From the NCBI RefSeq assembly GCF_021730435.1, contig NZ_JABWGX010000007.1, positions 124,001 through 188,000 on the forward strand: DNA of 64,000 bases. Reading direction: 5' to 3'. Shown here in pieces: positions 27,803 through 38,270 of this stretch; position 1 is the first letter of the stretch; each line of letters opens with the position of its first letter. Position numbers and translations under genes: made by a program. The notes under the pieces are model-generated. The model did no database searches, was not told the origin of the DNA, and saw nothing but the letters and a program-made list of their open reading frames with translations. Source of the DNA: Xanthobacter agilis. Its GTDB lineage: Bacteria > Pseudomonadota > Alphaproteobacteria > Rhizobiales > Xanthobacteraceae.

Positions 27803-27842
27803 GGTTTCGAAACCTCAGATGTCGCGTCGCGATTTCGAAACC
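27803..27842. promoter_or_regulatory. pair of TTTCGAAACC operator-like sites upstream of the diguanylate cyclase
   Basis: A perfect 12-bp palindrome GGTTTCGAAACC (27803-27814) is followed 28 bp later by GATTTCGAAACC (27831-27842), sharing ten bases TTTCGAAACC. Two near-identical palindromes at a spacing close to whole helical turns look like a dimer-pair operator. The regulator is unknown. They lie about 190-230 bp upstream of the cyclase start. Confidence 0.4.
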
Positions 27843-28035
27843 GGCGGAAAAGATCGGGGAGTCCCCACACAAACCCTGTGTCTATCGTGCCGATGGAAAA
27901 TATGAGGGTTGAGTTAAGGTCTCGGCCGGGCAGGGGTCTGAAGTATACCAAAAAGGGTATTGTTCAATGACGTAATGTCACGTACGGTCTTACCGTTGCA
28001 GCTTCCATGTGGACCGAGTTTCAAGGCCGTTTCTG

Positions 28036-30627
28036 ATGCGTATAAAGTTTGGCGCAACTGGTATATTGGTAGCTATTGCGGTATTTTTAGCGCTAGTTTC
28101 AAGTTATTGGGTCTATTCGGAGTATTCATTTACCGCATCGCGGCGGGATGTTCTGGCTGCTGGGCGTCTGCGGGCGCAGCAAGTTGCCGAAGCGGCGCGC
28201 CAGCAGCTGTCTGCCACACTCCGGGGGGTGGACTATTTGCTTCAGACCTTGCGCCGGGATTACGCCCGCGCGCCCGAACGCTTCAAGTTGCTCGCGACGC
28301 AGGGGCTCGCTCTGTTGCCGGCATCGGCCGAAGCTCAGATTCTCATCTATGATGCGCAGGGACGCCTTATTGAAACCAGCGGCGTGGCCCCAGCTTGGCA
28401 CAGCATCGCCGATGCGTCGTTCTTTCAGGAGCAAAGGGCACAGGCCTTCGACGACGGGCTCACCATGGGTGAGGCGCGGCGTGAAGAAGCCGGCACACGC
28501 TGGGTGGTGCCGATGGCGCGTCCGATCCTGACGACCGAAGGGTTCGGTGGCGTCATTGTCATGCTGGTGTCGCCGCAGTTTCTTTCCGAAGAGTTGTCGC
28601 TGGTGGTGCTGGGGCGCAACGACACGGTCGGCGCGGTTCATATCCCCGATGGTACCTACCTCGCGCGCAGCAGCGAGGTAGGTACCTTGCTGGGCCGGGC
28701 GGTGAAGGTTTCGCGCCCGTATCTGAGGCCCGATGCGCCTGCGCAGGGCGTGTTTACGGCGGTGGCGACCCATGAGCCCATCGAGCGCATCTATGCCTGG
28801 GCGCGGCTCCGCGATCTGCCGGTCGTCATCTTCGTGGGCTTGTCCACGGCCGATATGCTGGCGCCGCACGATGCAGCCGTCACCGCTCACCGTTGGACGA
28901 ACCTGCTCGGGACATTGGCACTGATCGGGCTAGCCGCCGCCCTGATTCTTCTCGCCCTTCGGAACGTGCGCCAACGCGCGGCCCTTGCCCGGCAAGAAGC
29001 CCTTTATCACGCGCTGTTCGACCAGAACCATTCGGTCAAGCTGCTGACGGATCCGAGAGATGGACGGATTCTTGCCGCGAACGCCGCCGCCGCGAGCTTT
29101 TACGGCTATACGCGCGAGCAGCTGACCGGGATGAACATCGCCGATATCAACTGCCTGTCCCGCGATGAAATTGCCCGTTGCATGGCGGAGGCCAAGACCG
29201 GGGTGCCTCCCTCCTTCGTCTTTCCCCATCGGCTCGCGTCCGGCGCCATCCGCATGGTGGAAGTCTTTTCGGGGCCTGTAACGGCGGGCAAGGACACAGC
29301 CCTTTATTCGATCATCCACGACGTGACCGATCGGTTCGAGCTGGAGCGCAGCCTGAGGGAGAGCGAAGCGCGCTATCGCGGCATCTTCGAGGCTGTTCCG
29401 GCCGGCATGCTGCTGGTGGATGAGAGTGGCGAAGTGGTCGCGTGGAACGAGCAGGCCCTGCAGATTTTGCGCTCCGACGCGGCGGGCCTGAAGGCGCGCG
29501 CCATTCCTCTCCTGGACGCCAAGGGCGAGGCGGTGCCGCATGCGCGCCGTCCCTCGGTCCGCTGCCTCCAGGAGGACATTCGCGAGGAATTGTACATTGT
29601 GAGCGACGCTGAAGGCCGCCGCGTGTGGGTCAGCGTGGAGGGGCGGCGATTCCAGCCGGCGGGCGCAGGTGCGCCGACCGGTGCCATCCTTGCTTTTTCG
29701 GACATCACCCGCGCGGTGCAACTCGAAGAAGAGGTGCTCATCAGCGAGCGCGTCTTCGAGGCCGCGGCGGAAGGCATCATGGTCACCGACGGCAAATGGG
29801 AGATCATTCGCGTCAATCCGGCCTTTGGCGAGATCACGGGGTATCGCGCCGAAGATGTGCTGGGGCAAAAGCCCAAGATGCTGGCCTGGGGACGCAACGG
29901 GCTCAGCTTTTACCGGCCGATCTTCAAGAGTCTCGCCACCAAGCGGAGCTGGGAAGGCGACATCGCGAATCGACGCCGAGACGGCAAGCTGTCGGTCGAG
30001 CGCACGGTGGTCAGCGCCATCGTGCAGTCGGATGGCCGGCTTTCGGGCTATGTGGCGCTGATGTCGGACATCACGGCGCGCAAGCACCAGGAAGAGGAAA
30101 TCTGGCTGCGGGCGAATTTCGATGCGCTGACCGGGTTGCCGAACCGCACCCTGCTCGCCGACCGGATCGAACAGGCGCTCACCCTGAAGCGCCATCCGCA
30201 GGGGCTGGTGGGCGTTCTGTTCATTGATCTCGACCGGTTCAAGCCCGTGAACGATCGCTGGGGGCATGCGGCGGGCGACGAACTGCTCACGCTGGTTGCC
30301 CGCCGCCTGTCGGGCGCCATGCGCGCCGAGGATACGGTGGCGCGCGTGGGGGGGGATGAATTCATCATTTTCCTGCCGCGAATCGAGACGCAGGACGAAG
30401 CCATGGCGGTCGCGACCAAGGTGCTCGACCTTCTGAACGAGCCGTTCACGTTGTCGGTCGGCGAGGCGAATATTTCCGCATGTGTGGGCGTGGCGGTGGG
30501 CCGCGCCGGGATCACGAGCGCCGAGAGCCTGATCCGTCGCGCGGATGCCGCCATGTATCGGGGCAAGACCAGCGGCCGCTCGCGCGTTGTCGCCTTCGCC
30601 GAACAGGAGGAGCAGGCGACCGCCTGA
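28036..30627 (+). CDS. membrane diguanylate cyclase with Cache-like sensor, PAS domains and GGDEF
   Basis: 863 residues. A membrane segment (about 9-28), a periplasmic double-Cache-like sensor of about 250 residues and a second membrane segment (about 294-316) are followed by three PAS domains (about 330-440, 450-570, 585-700) and a GGDEF domain (about 710-855). The active site is intact (RVGGDEF), as is the preceding DxxTGLPNR. It makes c-di-GMP in response to a periplasmic and probably a redox or small-molecule cue. No EAL domain. ATG 28036 has AAGG upstream; GTG 28009 is an alternative. The first 100 bp and the leader are A+T-rich. Confidence 0.92.
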   Translation: MRIKFGATGILVAIAVFLALVSSYWVYSEYSFTASRRDVLAAGRLRAQQVAEAARQQLSATLRGVDYLLQTLRRDYARAPERFKLLATQGLALLPASAEAQILIYDAQGRLIETSGVAPAWHSIADASFFQEQRAQAFDDGLTMGEARREEAGTRWVVPMARPILTTEGFGGVIVMLVSPQFLSEELSLVVLGRNDTVGAVHIPDGTYLARSSEVGTLLGRAVKVSRPYLRPDAPAQGVFTAVATHEPIERIYAWARLRDLPVVIFVGLSTADMLAPHDAAVTAHRWTNLLGTLALIGLAAALILLALRNVRQRAALARQEALYHALFDQNHSVKLLTDPRDGRILAANAAAASFYGYTREQLTGMNIADINCLSRDEIARCMAEAKTGVPPSFVFPHRLASGAIRMVEVFSGPVTAGKDTALYSIIHDVTDRFELERSLRESEARYRGIFEAVPAGMLLVDESGEVVAWNEQALQILRSDAAGLKARAIPLLDAKGEAVPHARRPSVRCLQEDIREELYIVSDAEGRRVWVSVEGRRFQPAGAGAPTGAILAFSDITRAVQLEEEVLISERVFEAAAEGIMVTDGKWEIIRVNPAFGEITGYRAEDVLGQKPKMLAWGRNGLSFYRPIFKSLATKRSWEGDIANRRRDGKLSVERTVVSAIVQSDGRLSGYVALMSDITARKHQEEEIWLRANFDALTGLPNRTLLADRIEQALTLKRHPQGLVGVLFIDLDRFKPVNDRWGHAAGDELLTLVARRLSGAMRAEDTVARVGGDEFIIFLPRIETQDEAMAVATKVLDLLNEPFTLSVGEANISACVGVAVGRAGITSAESLIRRADAAMYRGKTSGRSRVVAFAEQEEQATA

Positions 30628-30676
30628 TGGCCGCGACGGAGCCGGCGCGCGAGCGCGGTGGCGGGACCGTGGGGCC

Positions 30677-31117
30677 TCACGGCTCCTCGGGCAGGGGGCC
30701 GATGCGGGTGCTGTCCTCGCCTTTGTGAACGGCAATGCCCATGCGGAAGCTCATGGCCATGCGTTCGGCATGAGCGATGGCGCGCAGGGCCGCCTCGTGA
30801 TCCAGCACCCGCCGCGCGACTGGGCGAAACAAGGTCAGCCAGCGGGCGAAATGGGCGTCGCCGACGGGGCCGAGCGTGAGATGCGGGGGCAGGGGACGCC
30901 CGTCATAACGCTTGCTCTTGCGCAGCACGGACGACCAGAAATCGCACATCTTGGCCAGATGGGCCGGCCACGCCTCGGGCGCGATCTTTGCCGCGAACAC
31001 CGGGCCGATGAGCGGGTCCGCGCGCACCGCATCGTAGAAGGAGTAAACGAGATCGTGGATCGCGGCCTCGGATGGGGCGTCGGGCGCGGCTTCCGCGAGG
31101 GGGATGGCATTGGTCAT
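30677..31117 (-). CDS. group III truncated haemoglobin
   Basis: 146 residues. Group III features: a short N-terminus, FYDAVRADPLIGPVF, WPAHLAKMCDFWSSVL, and the proximal haem His in GDAHFARWLTLF. It binds O2 or NO at haem; group III proteins lack an agreed single role. ATG at 31117 (MTNAIP) is used; the frame opening at 31339 adds unrelated Arg-rich residues. It is convergent with the diguanylate cyclase gene (49-bp gap) and divergent from pcm. Confidence 0.9.
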   Translation of the reverse strand: MTNAIPLAEAAPDAPSEAAIHDLVYSFYDAVRADPLIGPVFAAKIAPEAWPAHLAKMCDFWSSVLRKSKRYDGRPLPPHLTLGPVGDAHFARWLTLFRPVARRVLDHEAALRAIAHAERMAMSFRMGIAVHKGEDSTRIGPLPEEP

Positions 31118-31371
31118 GGCCGCAGTCTCCGCTTGCCTGAAGGTTGAGATGATGGTGCGTCGGAAATCGGCCGAAGCAAGGTCCCTCCGGTGCGGTGCGA
31201 CGCGCTGCCACGGCGCGCGCCGCGCGCGACCTTGTGGCAGCCCGCGCGCGGGGGTGCGGCAAGCCTCCTTTGGCGCCTTGCAAAAGGGGCCGCAATGTGG
31301 CTCTTGAAGCCGAGTTGACCCGCCGGGCCGCCCCGCCAAGGCGCCCGGGCGTTGTGGTCCGGAGGGAAGAC

Positions 31372-32043
31372 ATGATCGATTTCGTCGAGCTTCGCCGCGG
31401 CATGGTGGACGGGCAGGTCCGCACCAACGACGTGACGGACCATCGCATCGTCGGCGCCATGCTCGATATCCCGCGCGAAAAGTTCGTGCCCCCGGCGCTG
31501 AAGTCGCTGGCCTATATCGACGACGATCTGCTGATCCGCCCGGCCGCGGGCATGACCCCGGCGCGCTATCTCATGGAGCCCATGATTCTGGCGCGGCTGG
31601 TGCAGCTCGCGGACGTGGACGAGAAGGACCATGTGCTCGACATCGGCGCCGGCACCGGCTACGGCGCGGCCCTGCTGTCGCGCCTCGCGCAGCAGGTGGT
31701 GGCGCTGGAGGAAGAGGCGGATCTCGCCGCCGCCGCCAACACTGCCCTCTCTGGCCTGGGCGTGGACAACGTGGCCGTGATGCAGGGGCCGCTCGCCGCC
31801 GGCTGGGCCGCCGAGGCGGATTACGACCTGATCCTGATCGAAGGCGCCGTGGAGGTGATTCCCGATCATCTGTTCGGCCAGCTCAAAGAGGGCGGGCGTC
31901 TCGTCGCGGTGATCGGGAGCGGTGGCGCGGGGCAGGCCAGCCTGTTCACCAAGATTGCCGGAAAGCCCAGCGAGCGGGTCGCCTTCAACGCCGCAGTGCC
32001 CCCGCTGCCGGGCTTCAAAGCGGCGCCGCGCTTCGTTTTCTGA
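31372..32043 (+). CDS. pcm: protein-L-isoaspartate O-methyltransferase family protein
   Basis: 223 residues. The start region RRGMVDGQVRTNDVTDHRI and the SAM motif VLDIGAGTGYGAALLSRL identify the PCMT family branch that sits upstream of tolC in Rhizobiales. ATG at 31372 has GGAGGGA 5 bp upstream; the frame opening at 31195 is upstream background. It may repair isoaspartyl residues, but this branch is shorter and more divergent than E. coli Pcm, so true repair activity is uncertain. tolC follows 164 bp downstream. Confidence 0.88.
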   Translation: MIDFVELRRGMVDGQVRTNDVTDHRIVGAMLDIPREKFVPPALKSLAYIDDDLLIRPAAGMTPARYLMEPMILARLVQLADVDEKDHVLDIGAGTGYGAALLSRLAQQVVALEEEADLAAAANTALSGLGVDNVAVMQGPLAAGWAAEADYDLILIEGAVEVIPDHLFGQLKEGGRLVAVIGSGGAGQASLFTKIAGKPSERVAFNAAVPPLPGFKAAPRFVF

Positions 32044-32207
32044 CCCCCCTGTGGCGCGATTGCCGCGCTAATCCGAAAAGCGACGGGGGAATCGAACCAC
32101 TTGGTTTCGTTACCCCCGCGCTGCGGATATCTTGCCACTTCGTTACCGCGCGGCGGGTGCGTTGTGCGCACTGGGATGGCGTGCCGTGCCCGGTCCAGGA
32201 GATCTAG

Positions 32208-33599
32208 ATGTCGGTTGCGACGAGCATTCGCCGAAACGTATTCGCTTTCCTGGCGGGGTTCGGGGGCATCGCGCTGTCGGTCACCGCGGCGGGCGCCCAG
32301 CCGCTCGATTCGGCCCTCGCCTCCGCTTATGTGAACAACCCCAGCCTTAATTCCCAGCGCGCGGGAACCCGCGCCACCGACGAGAATGTGCCCAAGGCCT
32401 TGTCCGGCTATCGGCCGACCCTGTCGGGCACCGCCTCGGTAGGGCCAGAAGCGCAGCGCCAGAACGTCACCGGAACCGGGGTGTCGAGCGGAAATCTGTG
32501 GTCGCGCACGTTCGCCTTGACCGCCACCCAGAGCATTTTCAACGGCTTCATCACCGGTAACTCGACCCGTTCGGCCGAGGCGCAGGTGCGGGGCTCGCGC
32601 GAGACCTTGCGCAATACCGAACAGACCGTGCTGCTGAACGGCGTCACCGCTTACATGAACGTCATCCAAGCGATTGCTTTGCTGGATCTTCAGAGGCAGA
32701 ACCTCGCCGCCTTGGAGCAGGAGCTGCGCGCGACCCGTGACCGCTTCAATGTGGGTGAGGTGACCCGCACCGACGTGGCGCAGGCCGAGGCGCGGGTGGC
32801 GGATGCGCAGTATCAGGTGAGCCAGGCGGTCGCCGACCTCTCCTCCGCGAAGGCGGTGTATCGGCAGGTGATCGGTGTGGAGCCGGGAACACTCACCACT
32901 CCGAAGTCCATCGAGTGGATGATTCCCAATAATTTGGGCAAGGTGATCTCCTCCGGTCTCGGCAGCCACCCGGCAGTGAAGGCCTCCGAGTTCGCGGTGG
33001 ATACCGCCGCCTTTCAGGTGAAGGTGGCGGAAGGCGCCCTGATGCCGAACCTCGCACTGCAGGGCCAGGTGTCCCAGAGCTATGACACCTCGCTGTCGGT
33101 CCAGTCGCAGGGTACCGCGGCGGTGGGGCTCAACCTGACGGTTCCGATCTATCAGGGGGGTGAAGAGTATGCGAACATCCGCCAGACGAAGGAACTGCTG
33201 AGCCAGGCCCGAATCGAGGTGGATGTGAACCGCGATGCGGTCCGCTCGCAGGCGGTGCAATACTGGGGCGCGCTTGAGGCCACGAAAGTGCAGATCCAGG
33301 CGGCGCAGGCAGCGGTTGCGGCAAACACTCTGGCCCTGGAGGGGGTGCGCGAAGAATGGCGGGTCGGCCAGCGCACCACCACGGATGTGCTGAATGCCCA
33401 GCGCGAATTGACCAATTCAAAGTCCGCATTGGTGACGGCGCAGCGTGATCGGGTCGTGGCTGCCTATTCTCTGATCGCCATCATCGGCAAGATGGATGCG
33501 ACGTCGCTCAAGCTGAAGGTGAATGTCTACAATCCAGCGGTGCACTACAATCAGGTGCGCGACAGCTGGGCTGGTGTGCGCACGCCTGACGGTCAATAG
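32208..33599 (+). CDS. tolC: TolC-family outer-membrane efflux/type I secretion channel
   Basis: 463 residues with signal peptide (ending TAAGAQ, about 31). Two repeated TolC/OEP halves (about 35-230 and 250-440) contain the coiled-coil and beta-strand pattern, with LNLTVPIYQGGEEYANIRQ near 310 and WRVGQRTTTDVLNAQREL near 385, both typical of TolC. It forms the outer-membrane exit duct for type I secretion and drug efflux. AGGAGAT lies 6 bp before the start. The pcm-tolC-DUF2497-valS order is the common Rhizobiales arrangement. Confidence 0.93.
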   Translation: MSVATSIRRNVFAFLAGFGGIALSVTAAGAQPLDSALASAYVNNPSLNSQRAGTRATDENVPKALSGYRPTLSGTASVGPEAQRQNVTGTGVSSGNLWSRTFALTATQSIFNGFITGNSTRSAEAQVRGSRETLRNTEQTVLLNGVTAYMNVIQAIALLDLQRQNLAALEQELRATRDRFNVGEVTRTDVAQAEARVADAQYQVSQAVADLSSAKAVYRQVIGVEPGTLTTPKSIEWMIPNNLGKVISSGLGSHPAVKASEFAVDTAAFQVKVAEGALMPNLALQGQVSQSYDTSLSVQSQGTAAVGLNLTVPIYQGGEEYANIRQTKELLSQARIEVDVNRDAVRSQAVQYWGALEATKVQIQAAQAAVAANTLALEGVREEWRVGQRTTTDVLNAQRELTNSKSALVTAQRDRVVAAYSLIAIIGKMDATSLKLKVNVYNPAVHYNQVRDSWAGVRTPDGQ

Positions 33600-33727
33600 G
33601 GGACAGCGAGGGTTGGCGCTGGTGCGGCGCGGACGGCCGGTGTCATACTTCCAATTGTTAATGATTCTGGTTCCGGGTGCGTGCGGCTCCTCCTTCCGCA
33701 CCCGGCCTTTCCCGCCGAGGTCGCGAC

Positions 33728-34765
33728 ATGCCTGCAAGTCCGAAGGCGCAAGAGCCCTCGATGGAAGAGATTCTCGATTCCATCCGTCGCATCATCGCCG
33801 ATGACGAGGTTTCCGCCGCTGACCTTTCGCCGCCTCGGCCGCGCCCGATGGTTTCGAATCGGCGGCCAGCTTCGGGTTACGGGCCGCGTCAGGGGGCTGA
33901 GCGTCGGGTCGCGTCGGAGGCCCAGCCGCGTCTTTATGGGCACCCCTTGGAAGAGTCCCTGTCCGATGCCGGGGAGGGGGAGCCCTTTCGGGATGCCACG
34001 CGCCTTGCGCCGGACGGCATGGGCGAGGCGGGCGCGGCGGCGCGCGGCGGGCGCTATGCCGCCGCGGACCACGGCGCCGAACCGGCTCAGCCGATGCTTG
34101 GAAGACCGGATGGCGAGGCCGGTCGCGCGGATGATGCAGGGGACCAGCGCCGAGGGGGACCGGTGGCGCGGGAGGAGGCATCCGGCGCGGTGATGCGCGA
34201 AGGGGTGCCGGTCGACGCCCGTCTCGCGTCGCAGTCGCGAGGGGCGGCACCGGCTGATGCGCCGCGGGGAGATATTCCGGCACAAGAGGGTGCGCCGACG
34301 CGGGCTGCCGGCCAGCAGGGGCAACCCGTCGCGGCGGCGCGACCGGTATCGGATTTGCCTCCGGTGCGCGCGCAGCCGGTCGGCGGTCGCTATGGTGCGA
34401 TGCCAGCGGGGGCTGCCAATCCTCGGGTGCGAGAGCGCGGCGCGCAAGAGCCTGCCGTATCCCGCACGATGCCCAATGGCGCGGAGAGGCCCGCGAATCG
34501 CGCCGCCAGCGCCGTACCTTCCGGTGAGCGCCGCAGTGCATTGCCGCGAAAGGATCTCTTGTCGCCCGCCGTGGATGCGGCCGTGGGCGCGGCCTTCCGG
34601 TCGCTGGGCGATCTGGTGCTGCCGCAGCAGGAGCGCACGGTGGAGGATCTCGTGAAGGAGATCCTGCGCCCGATGCTCAAGGAGTGGCTGGATCAGAACC
34701 TGACCGGCATCGTGGAGCGGCTTGTTCGCGCCGAGATCGAGCGGGTCACCGGTTCACTGCGGTGA
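33728..34765 (+). CDS. DUF2497 / PopZ-like polar organising protein
   Basis: 345 residues. The N-terminal helix EPSMEEILDSIRRIIADDE and the C-terminal helical block (about 275-345: DLVLPQQERTVEDLVKEILR...WLDQNLTGIVERLVRAEIER) are the two conserved parts of DUF2497/PopZ. Between them is a long acidic, Pro/Ala/Arg-rich disordered linker of about 220 residues, longer than in Caulobacter PopZ. PopZ assembles a network at the cell pole that anchors ParB/centromere. ATG at 33728 has CCGAGG 6 bp upstream. Confidence 0.88.
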   Translation: MPASPKAQEPSMEEILDSIRRIIADDEVSAADLSPPRPRPMVSNRRPASGYGPRQGAERRVASEAQPRLYGHPLEESLSDAGEGEPFRDATRLAPDGMGEAGAAARGGRYAAADHGAEPAQPMLGRPDGEAGRADDAGDQRRGGPVAREEASGAVMREGVPVDARLASQSRGAAPADAPRGDIPAQEGAPTRAAGQQGQPVAAARPVSDLPPVRAQPVGGRYGAMPAGAANPRVRERGAQEPAVSRTMPNGAERPANRAASAVPSGERRSALPRKDLLSPAVDAAVGAAFRSLGDLVLPQQERTVEDLVKEILRPMLKEWLDQNLTGIVERLVRAEIERVTGSLR

Positions 34766-34972
34766 CCTGCGCGGGGCCGAGGCGTGGCAAGTGGCGTTCG
34801 GCGATACCCCGGGGAAAGCGCCGGGCTGCTCTGATGCGCTGCGCAGTTGACCTTTTCTTTCCTGTGCGGCTTTAACCCCCGACGAAACCCATCTCGTGCC
34901 GAGCGCGACGGATGCCGGTCGCGCGGGGCTTGTCCCGCGCACCGGGGCGTCGCGGCTGTGGAGCTTTAGCCC

Positions 34973-37759
34973 ATGCTCGAAAAAGTATTCGACCCCGCCT
35001 CCGTCGAGGCCCGCATCGCCGCCGCCTGGGAGCAGGAGGGCGCTTTCCGCTGCGGCCGTCCGGAGCGCAAGGACAAGCCGGGCTTTTCCATCGTCATTCC
35101 GCCGCCGAACGTCACCGGCTCCCTGCACATGGGCCATGCGCTCAACAACACGTTGCAGGATATCCTCGCGCGCTTCGAGCGGATGCGCGGCAAGGACGTG
35201 CTGTGGCAGCCGGGCACCGACCATGCGGGTATCGCCACGCAGATGGTGGTGGAACGCCAGCTCGCGGCCCAGAAGCTGCCGGGTCGCCGGGAGATGGGGC
35301 GCGCCGCCTTCATCGAGCGGGTGTGGACCTGGAAGGCGGAATCGGGCGGCACCATCGTCGGCCAGTTGAAGCGCCTCGGCGCGTCCTGCGACTGGTCGCG
35401 CGAGCGCTTCACCATGGACGAAGGGCTGTCGCGCGCGGTCCTGAAAGTGTTCGTTCAGCTCTATCGCGAGGGGCTGATCTACAAGGACAAGCGCCTCGTC
35501 AATTGGGATCCCAAGCTCATCACCGCCATCTCGGATCTCGAGGTGGTGCCGGTGGAGACGAAGGGCAATCTCTGGCACCTGCGCTACCCGGTGGAGGGCG
35601 AGAAGGGCCGCTTCATCGTGGTCGCCACCACCCGGCCCGAGACCATGCTCGGCGACACGGCGGTGGCGGTGCACCCGGAAGACGAGCGCTATCGCGACCT
35701 CGTGGGCAAGACCGTGATCCTGCCCCTGGTGGGCCGGCGCATTCCCATCGTGGCGGACGAGTATTCGGACCCGGAGAAGGGATCGGGCGCGGTCAAGATC
35801 ACGCCGGCGCACGATTTCAACGACTTCGAGGTGGGCAAGCGTCATGCGCTGCCGATGATCAACGTGCTCGATGCCGAGGCGCGCATCGACACCTCGGGTA
35901 TTCGCGACGATCATGCCGCCCGTCCCGAGGCCTATGTGGACACGCCTGATGCGGCGGGCATCCTGGCCCATCTCCAGGGCCTCGATCGGTTCGCGGCGCG
36001 CAAGCAGATCGTGGAGCTGCTCACCAATCTGGAGCTTCTGGAGAAGATCGAGCCGCACCCGCACATGGTGCCCCACGGTGACCGTTCCAACGTGGTCATC
36101 GAGCCCTGGTTGACCGACCAATGGTATGTGGACGCCAAGACCCTGGCGCAGCCGGCGCTCGCGGCCGTGCGCGAGGGGCGCACCGGTTTCGTGCCCAAGA
36201 ATTGGGAAAAGACCTATTTCGAGTGGCTGGAGAACATCCAGCCCTGGTGCGTCTCCCGCCAGCTTTGGTGGGGTCACCAGATCCCGGCGTGGTACGACCC
36301 CTTCGGCAACGTGTTCGTGGCGCTCGATGAAGACGAGGCGTTCGAACTCGCGCTCAAGCACGATGTGGGCAATGAGTCGCTGTCTGCCGAAGAGGCGCAG
36401 GAGCTGATCGGGAACGCGGACAAGCGCGCCCAGTTCCTCACCCGCGACGAGGATGTGCTCGACACCTGGTTTTCGTCCGCCCTATGGCCGTTCTCGACCA
36501 TGGGTTGGCCGGACGATACGGCGGAGCTGAAGAAATTCTACCCCACCAGCGTGCTGGTGACAGGCTTCGACATCATCTTCTTCTGGGTGGCCCGGATGAT
36601 GATGATGGGCCTGCACTTTATGGACGGTGAGGTGCCGTTCAAGGACATTTACATCCACGCCCTCGTCCGCGACGAGAAGGGCGCCAAGATGTCGAAGTCC
36701 AAGGGCAACGTGATCGATCCCCTCGACCTCGTGGACAAATACGGCGCCGACGCACTGCGCTTCACGCTTGCCGCCATGGCCGCCCAGGGGCGCGACATCA
36801 AGCTCGCCACCTCTCGGGTGGAAGGCTATCGCAACTTCGCGACCAAGCTTTGGAACGCGGTGCGCTTCGCCCAGATGAACGGGTGCGCGCGCGTTGCCGG
36901 CTTCGATCCGGCGAAGGTGGAGGCCCCGCTCAATCGCTGGATCATCGGCGAGGCGGCCCGCGCGACCCGCGAGGTGAGCGAGGCCATCTTGGCCTATCGC
37001 TTCAATGATGCGGCGGGCGCGGTCTATCGCTTCCTGTGGAACGTCTTCTGCGACTGGCATCTGGAATTGGCGAAGCCCGTGCTTTCCGGCCCCGACGGGG
37101 CGGCCAAGGACGAGACCCGCGCCGCGACCGCCTATGTGCTCGATATGGCGATGGCGCTGTTGCACCCGTTCATGCCGTTCCTCACCGAGGAATTGTGGGC
37201 GGAGACGGGCAAGGAGGGGCCCGCGCGCGACAGCCTCCTGGCGCTGGCGCCGTGGCCGGACCTCTCCGGTCTGGAAGCGCCCGATGCCGAGGCCGAGGTG
37301 GGCTGGGTGGTGGATCTCGTGACCGAGATCCGCTCGGTGCGCGCGGAAATGAATGTGCCGGCATCGGCCCAGGTGTCGCTGGTGCTGGTGCAGCCGGGCG
37401 CGGAGACCGCCGCGCGCGCCGCCCGGTGGGACGATGCCATTCGCCGTCTGGCCCGCCTCGGCGCGGTCAGCATCGCGGATGCCATGCCCGCCGAGTCGGT
37501 GCAGATGGTGGTGCGTGGCGAGGTGGCGGCCCTGCCGCTTGCTGGCGTGGTGGACCTTGCCGCCGAGCTGGTCCGCCTGAAAAAGGAAGAAGGCAAGCTC
37601 GACCAGGAGATTGCCCGCATCGACGCCAAGCTCGGCAATGAGAGCTTCGTGGCCCGCGCTCCGGAAGAGGTGGTGGAGGCGGAACGGGAAAAGCGCGCCG
37701 AATATGTCCTGCGCCAGGAGAAGGTGCGGGCCGCCATCCGCCAGCTTTCGGCGGCTTGA
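34973..37759 (+). CDS. valS: valyl-tRNA synthetase
   Basis: 928 residues, class I aminoacyl-tRNA synthetase. HIGH-type motif in [15 protein letters not shown] (near 50), editing domain (about 180-350), KMSKS in [10 protein letters not shown] (near 570), anticodon-binding helical domain and a C-terminal coiled coil (about 865-925) with [19 protein letters not shown]. Full length. It charges tRNA-Val. It is followed by a strong hairpin terminator. Confidence 0.97.
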   Translation: MLEKVFDPASVEARIAAAWEQEGAFRCGRPERKDKPGFSIVIPPPNVTGSLHMGHALNNTLQDILARFERMRGKDVLWQPGTDHAGIATQMVVERQLAAQKLPGRREMGRAAFIERVWTWKAESGGTIVGQLKRLGASCDWSRERFTMDEGLSRAVLKVFVQLYREGLIYKDKRLVNWDPKLITAISDLEVVPVETKGNLWHLRYPVEGEKGRFIVVATTRPETMLGDTAVAVHPEDERYRDLVGKTVILPLVGRRIPIVADEYSDPEKGSGAVKITPAHDFNDFEVGKRHALPMINVLDAEARIDTSGIRDDHAARPEAYVDTPDAAGILAHLQGLDRFAARKQIVELLTNLELLEKIEPHPHMVPHGDRSNVVIEPWLTDQWYVDAKTLAQPALAAVREGRTGFVPKNWEKTYFEWLENIQPWCVSRQLWWGHQIPAWYDPFGNVFVALDEDEAFELALKHDVGNESLSAEEAQELIGNADKRAQFLTRDEDVLDTWFSSALWPFSTMGWPDDTAELKKFYPTSVLVTGFDIIFFWVARMMMMGLHFMDGEVPFKDIYIHALVRDEKGAKMSKSKGNVIDPLDLVDKYGADALRFTLAAMAAQGRDIKLATSRVEGYRNFATKLWNAVRFAQMNGCARVAGFDPAKVEAPLNRWIIGEAARATREVSEAILAYRFNDAAGAVYRFLWNVFCDWHLELAKPVLSGPDGAAKDETRAATAYVLDMAMALLHPFMPFLTEELWAETGKEGPARDSLLALAPWPDLSGLEAPDAEAEVGWVVDLVTEIRSVRAEMNVPASAQVSLVLVQPGAETAARAARWDDAIRRLARLGAVSIADAMPAESVQMVVRGEVAALPLAGVVDLAAELVRLKKEEGKLDQEIARIDAKLGNESFVARAPEEVVEAEREKRAEYVLRQEKVRAAIRQLSAA

Positions 37760-37832
37760 AAGGGCGCCCGGGCGTCATCCCCGGTCGCTGACGGCCTCCA
37801 GGGTCGTTTGCTCGCGTGGCGCGCGAGAGATC

Positions 37833-37864
37833 AAAGGCCCGTGCGCCTTCGCGCATGGGCCTTT
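37833..37864 (+). terminator. terminator after valS
   Basis: A 14-bp stem (AAAGGCCCGTGCGC / GCGCATGGGCCTTT, one G-T wobble) with a 4-base loop, ending in TTTT, 74 bp after the valS stop. Confidence 0.8.
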
Positions 37865-38270
37865 TGCCATGATAGGGTGTTGCCCTTTCGCCACAGCGAT
37901 CCGGCGCGGCGCTCCTGGTGGCCGCCAGCCCGCGCAGCGGAAGGATTTCGGCGCCGCGCGCCCGGTTCTGCTGCATGTGACGGCAAAGTCACACCTCCAT
38001 CGTTTCCATCGGCACCTCCGTGCCACCGCCCCAAACGCCGCGATCCCGCCACAAAACGCCACGACACCAAAGGCCGGGACGAGGGCGGACAACGTAGCTC
38101 GGATGAGAACGTCCGATGGCCGCGTTGAAGGTAGGGTCCGGATGCGCACGCATTGGGTGACACAGGGGTTTGAAATGCGGAGCGCCACGGGTGGATGCCC
38201 CAGAGAGGTCGCGACCTGGCCTTTCCTCGGCCCCGATATTGCCGCTGCCGCCTGCGATGACTTTCGCATC
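37865..38270. other. upstream region of the exoR-like gene
   Basis: About 400 bp without an independent gene. The exoR-like frame is open far upstream (to 37611 inside valS), but that part has no signal peptide or family-like sequence. The promoter probably lies here. Confidence 0.45.

Noticed and set aside
32080-32110. tRNA T-arm-like string (GGGGGAATCGAACCAC) between pcm and tolC
   Set aside because: No acceptor stem, D-arm or anticodon arm can be folded around it.
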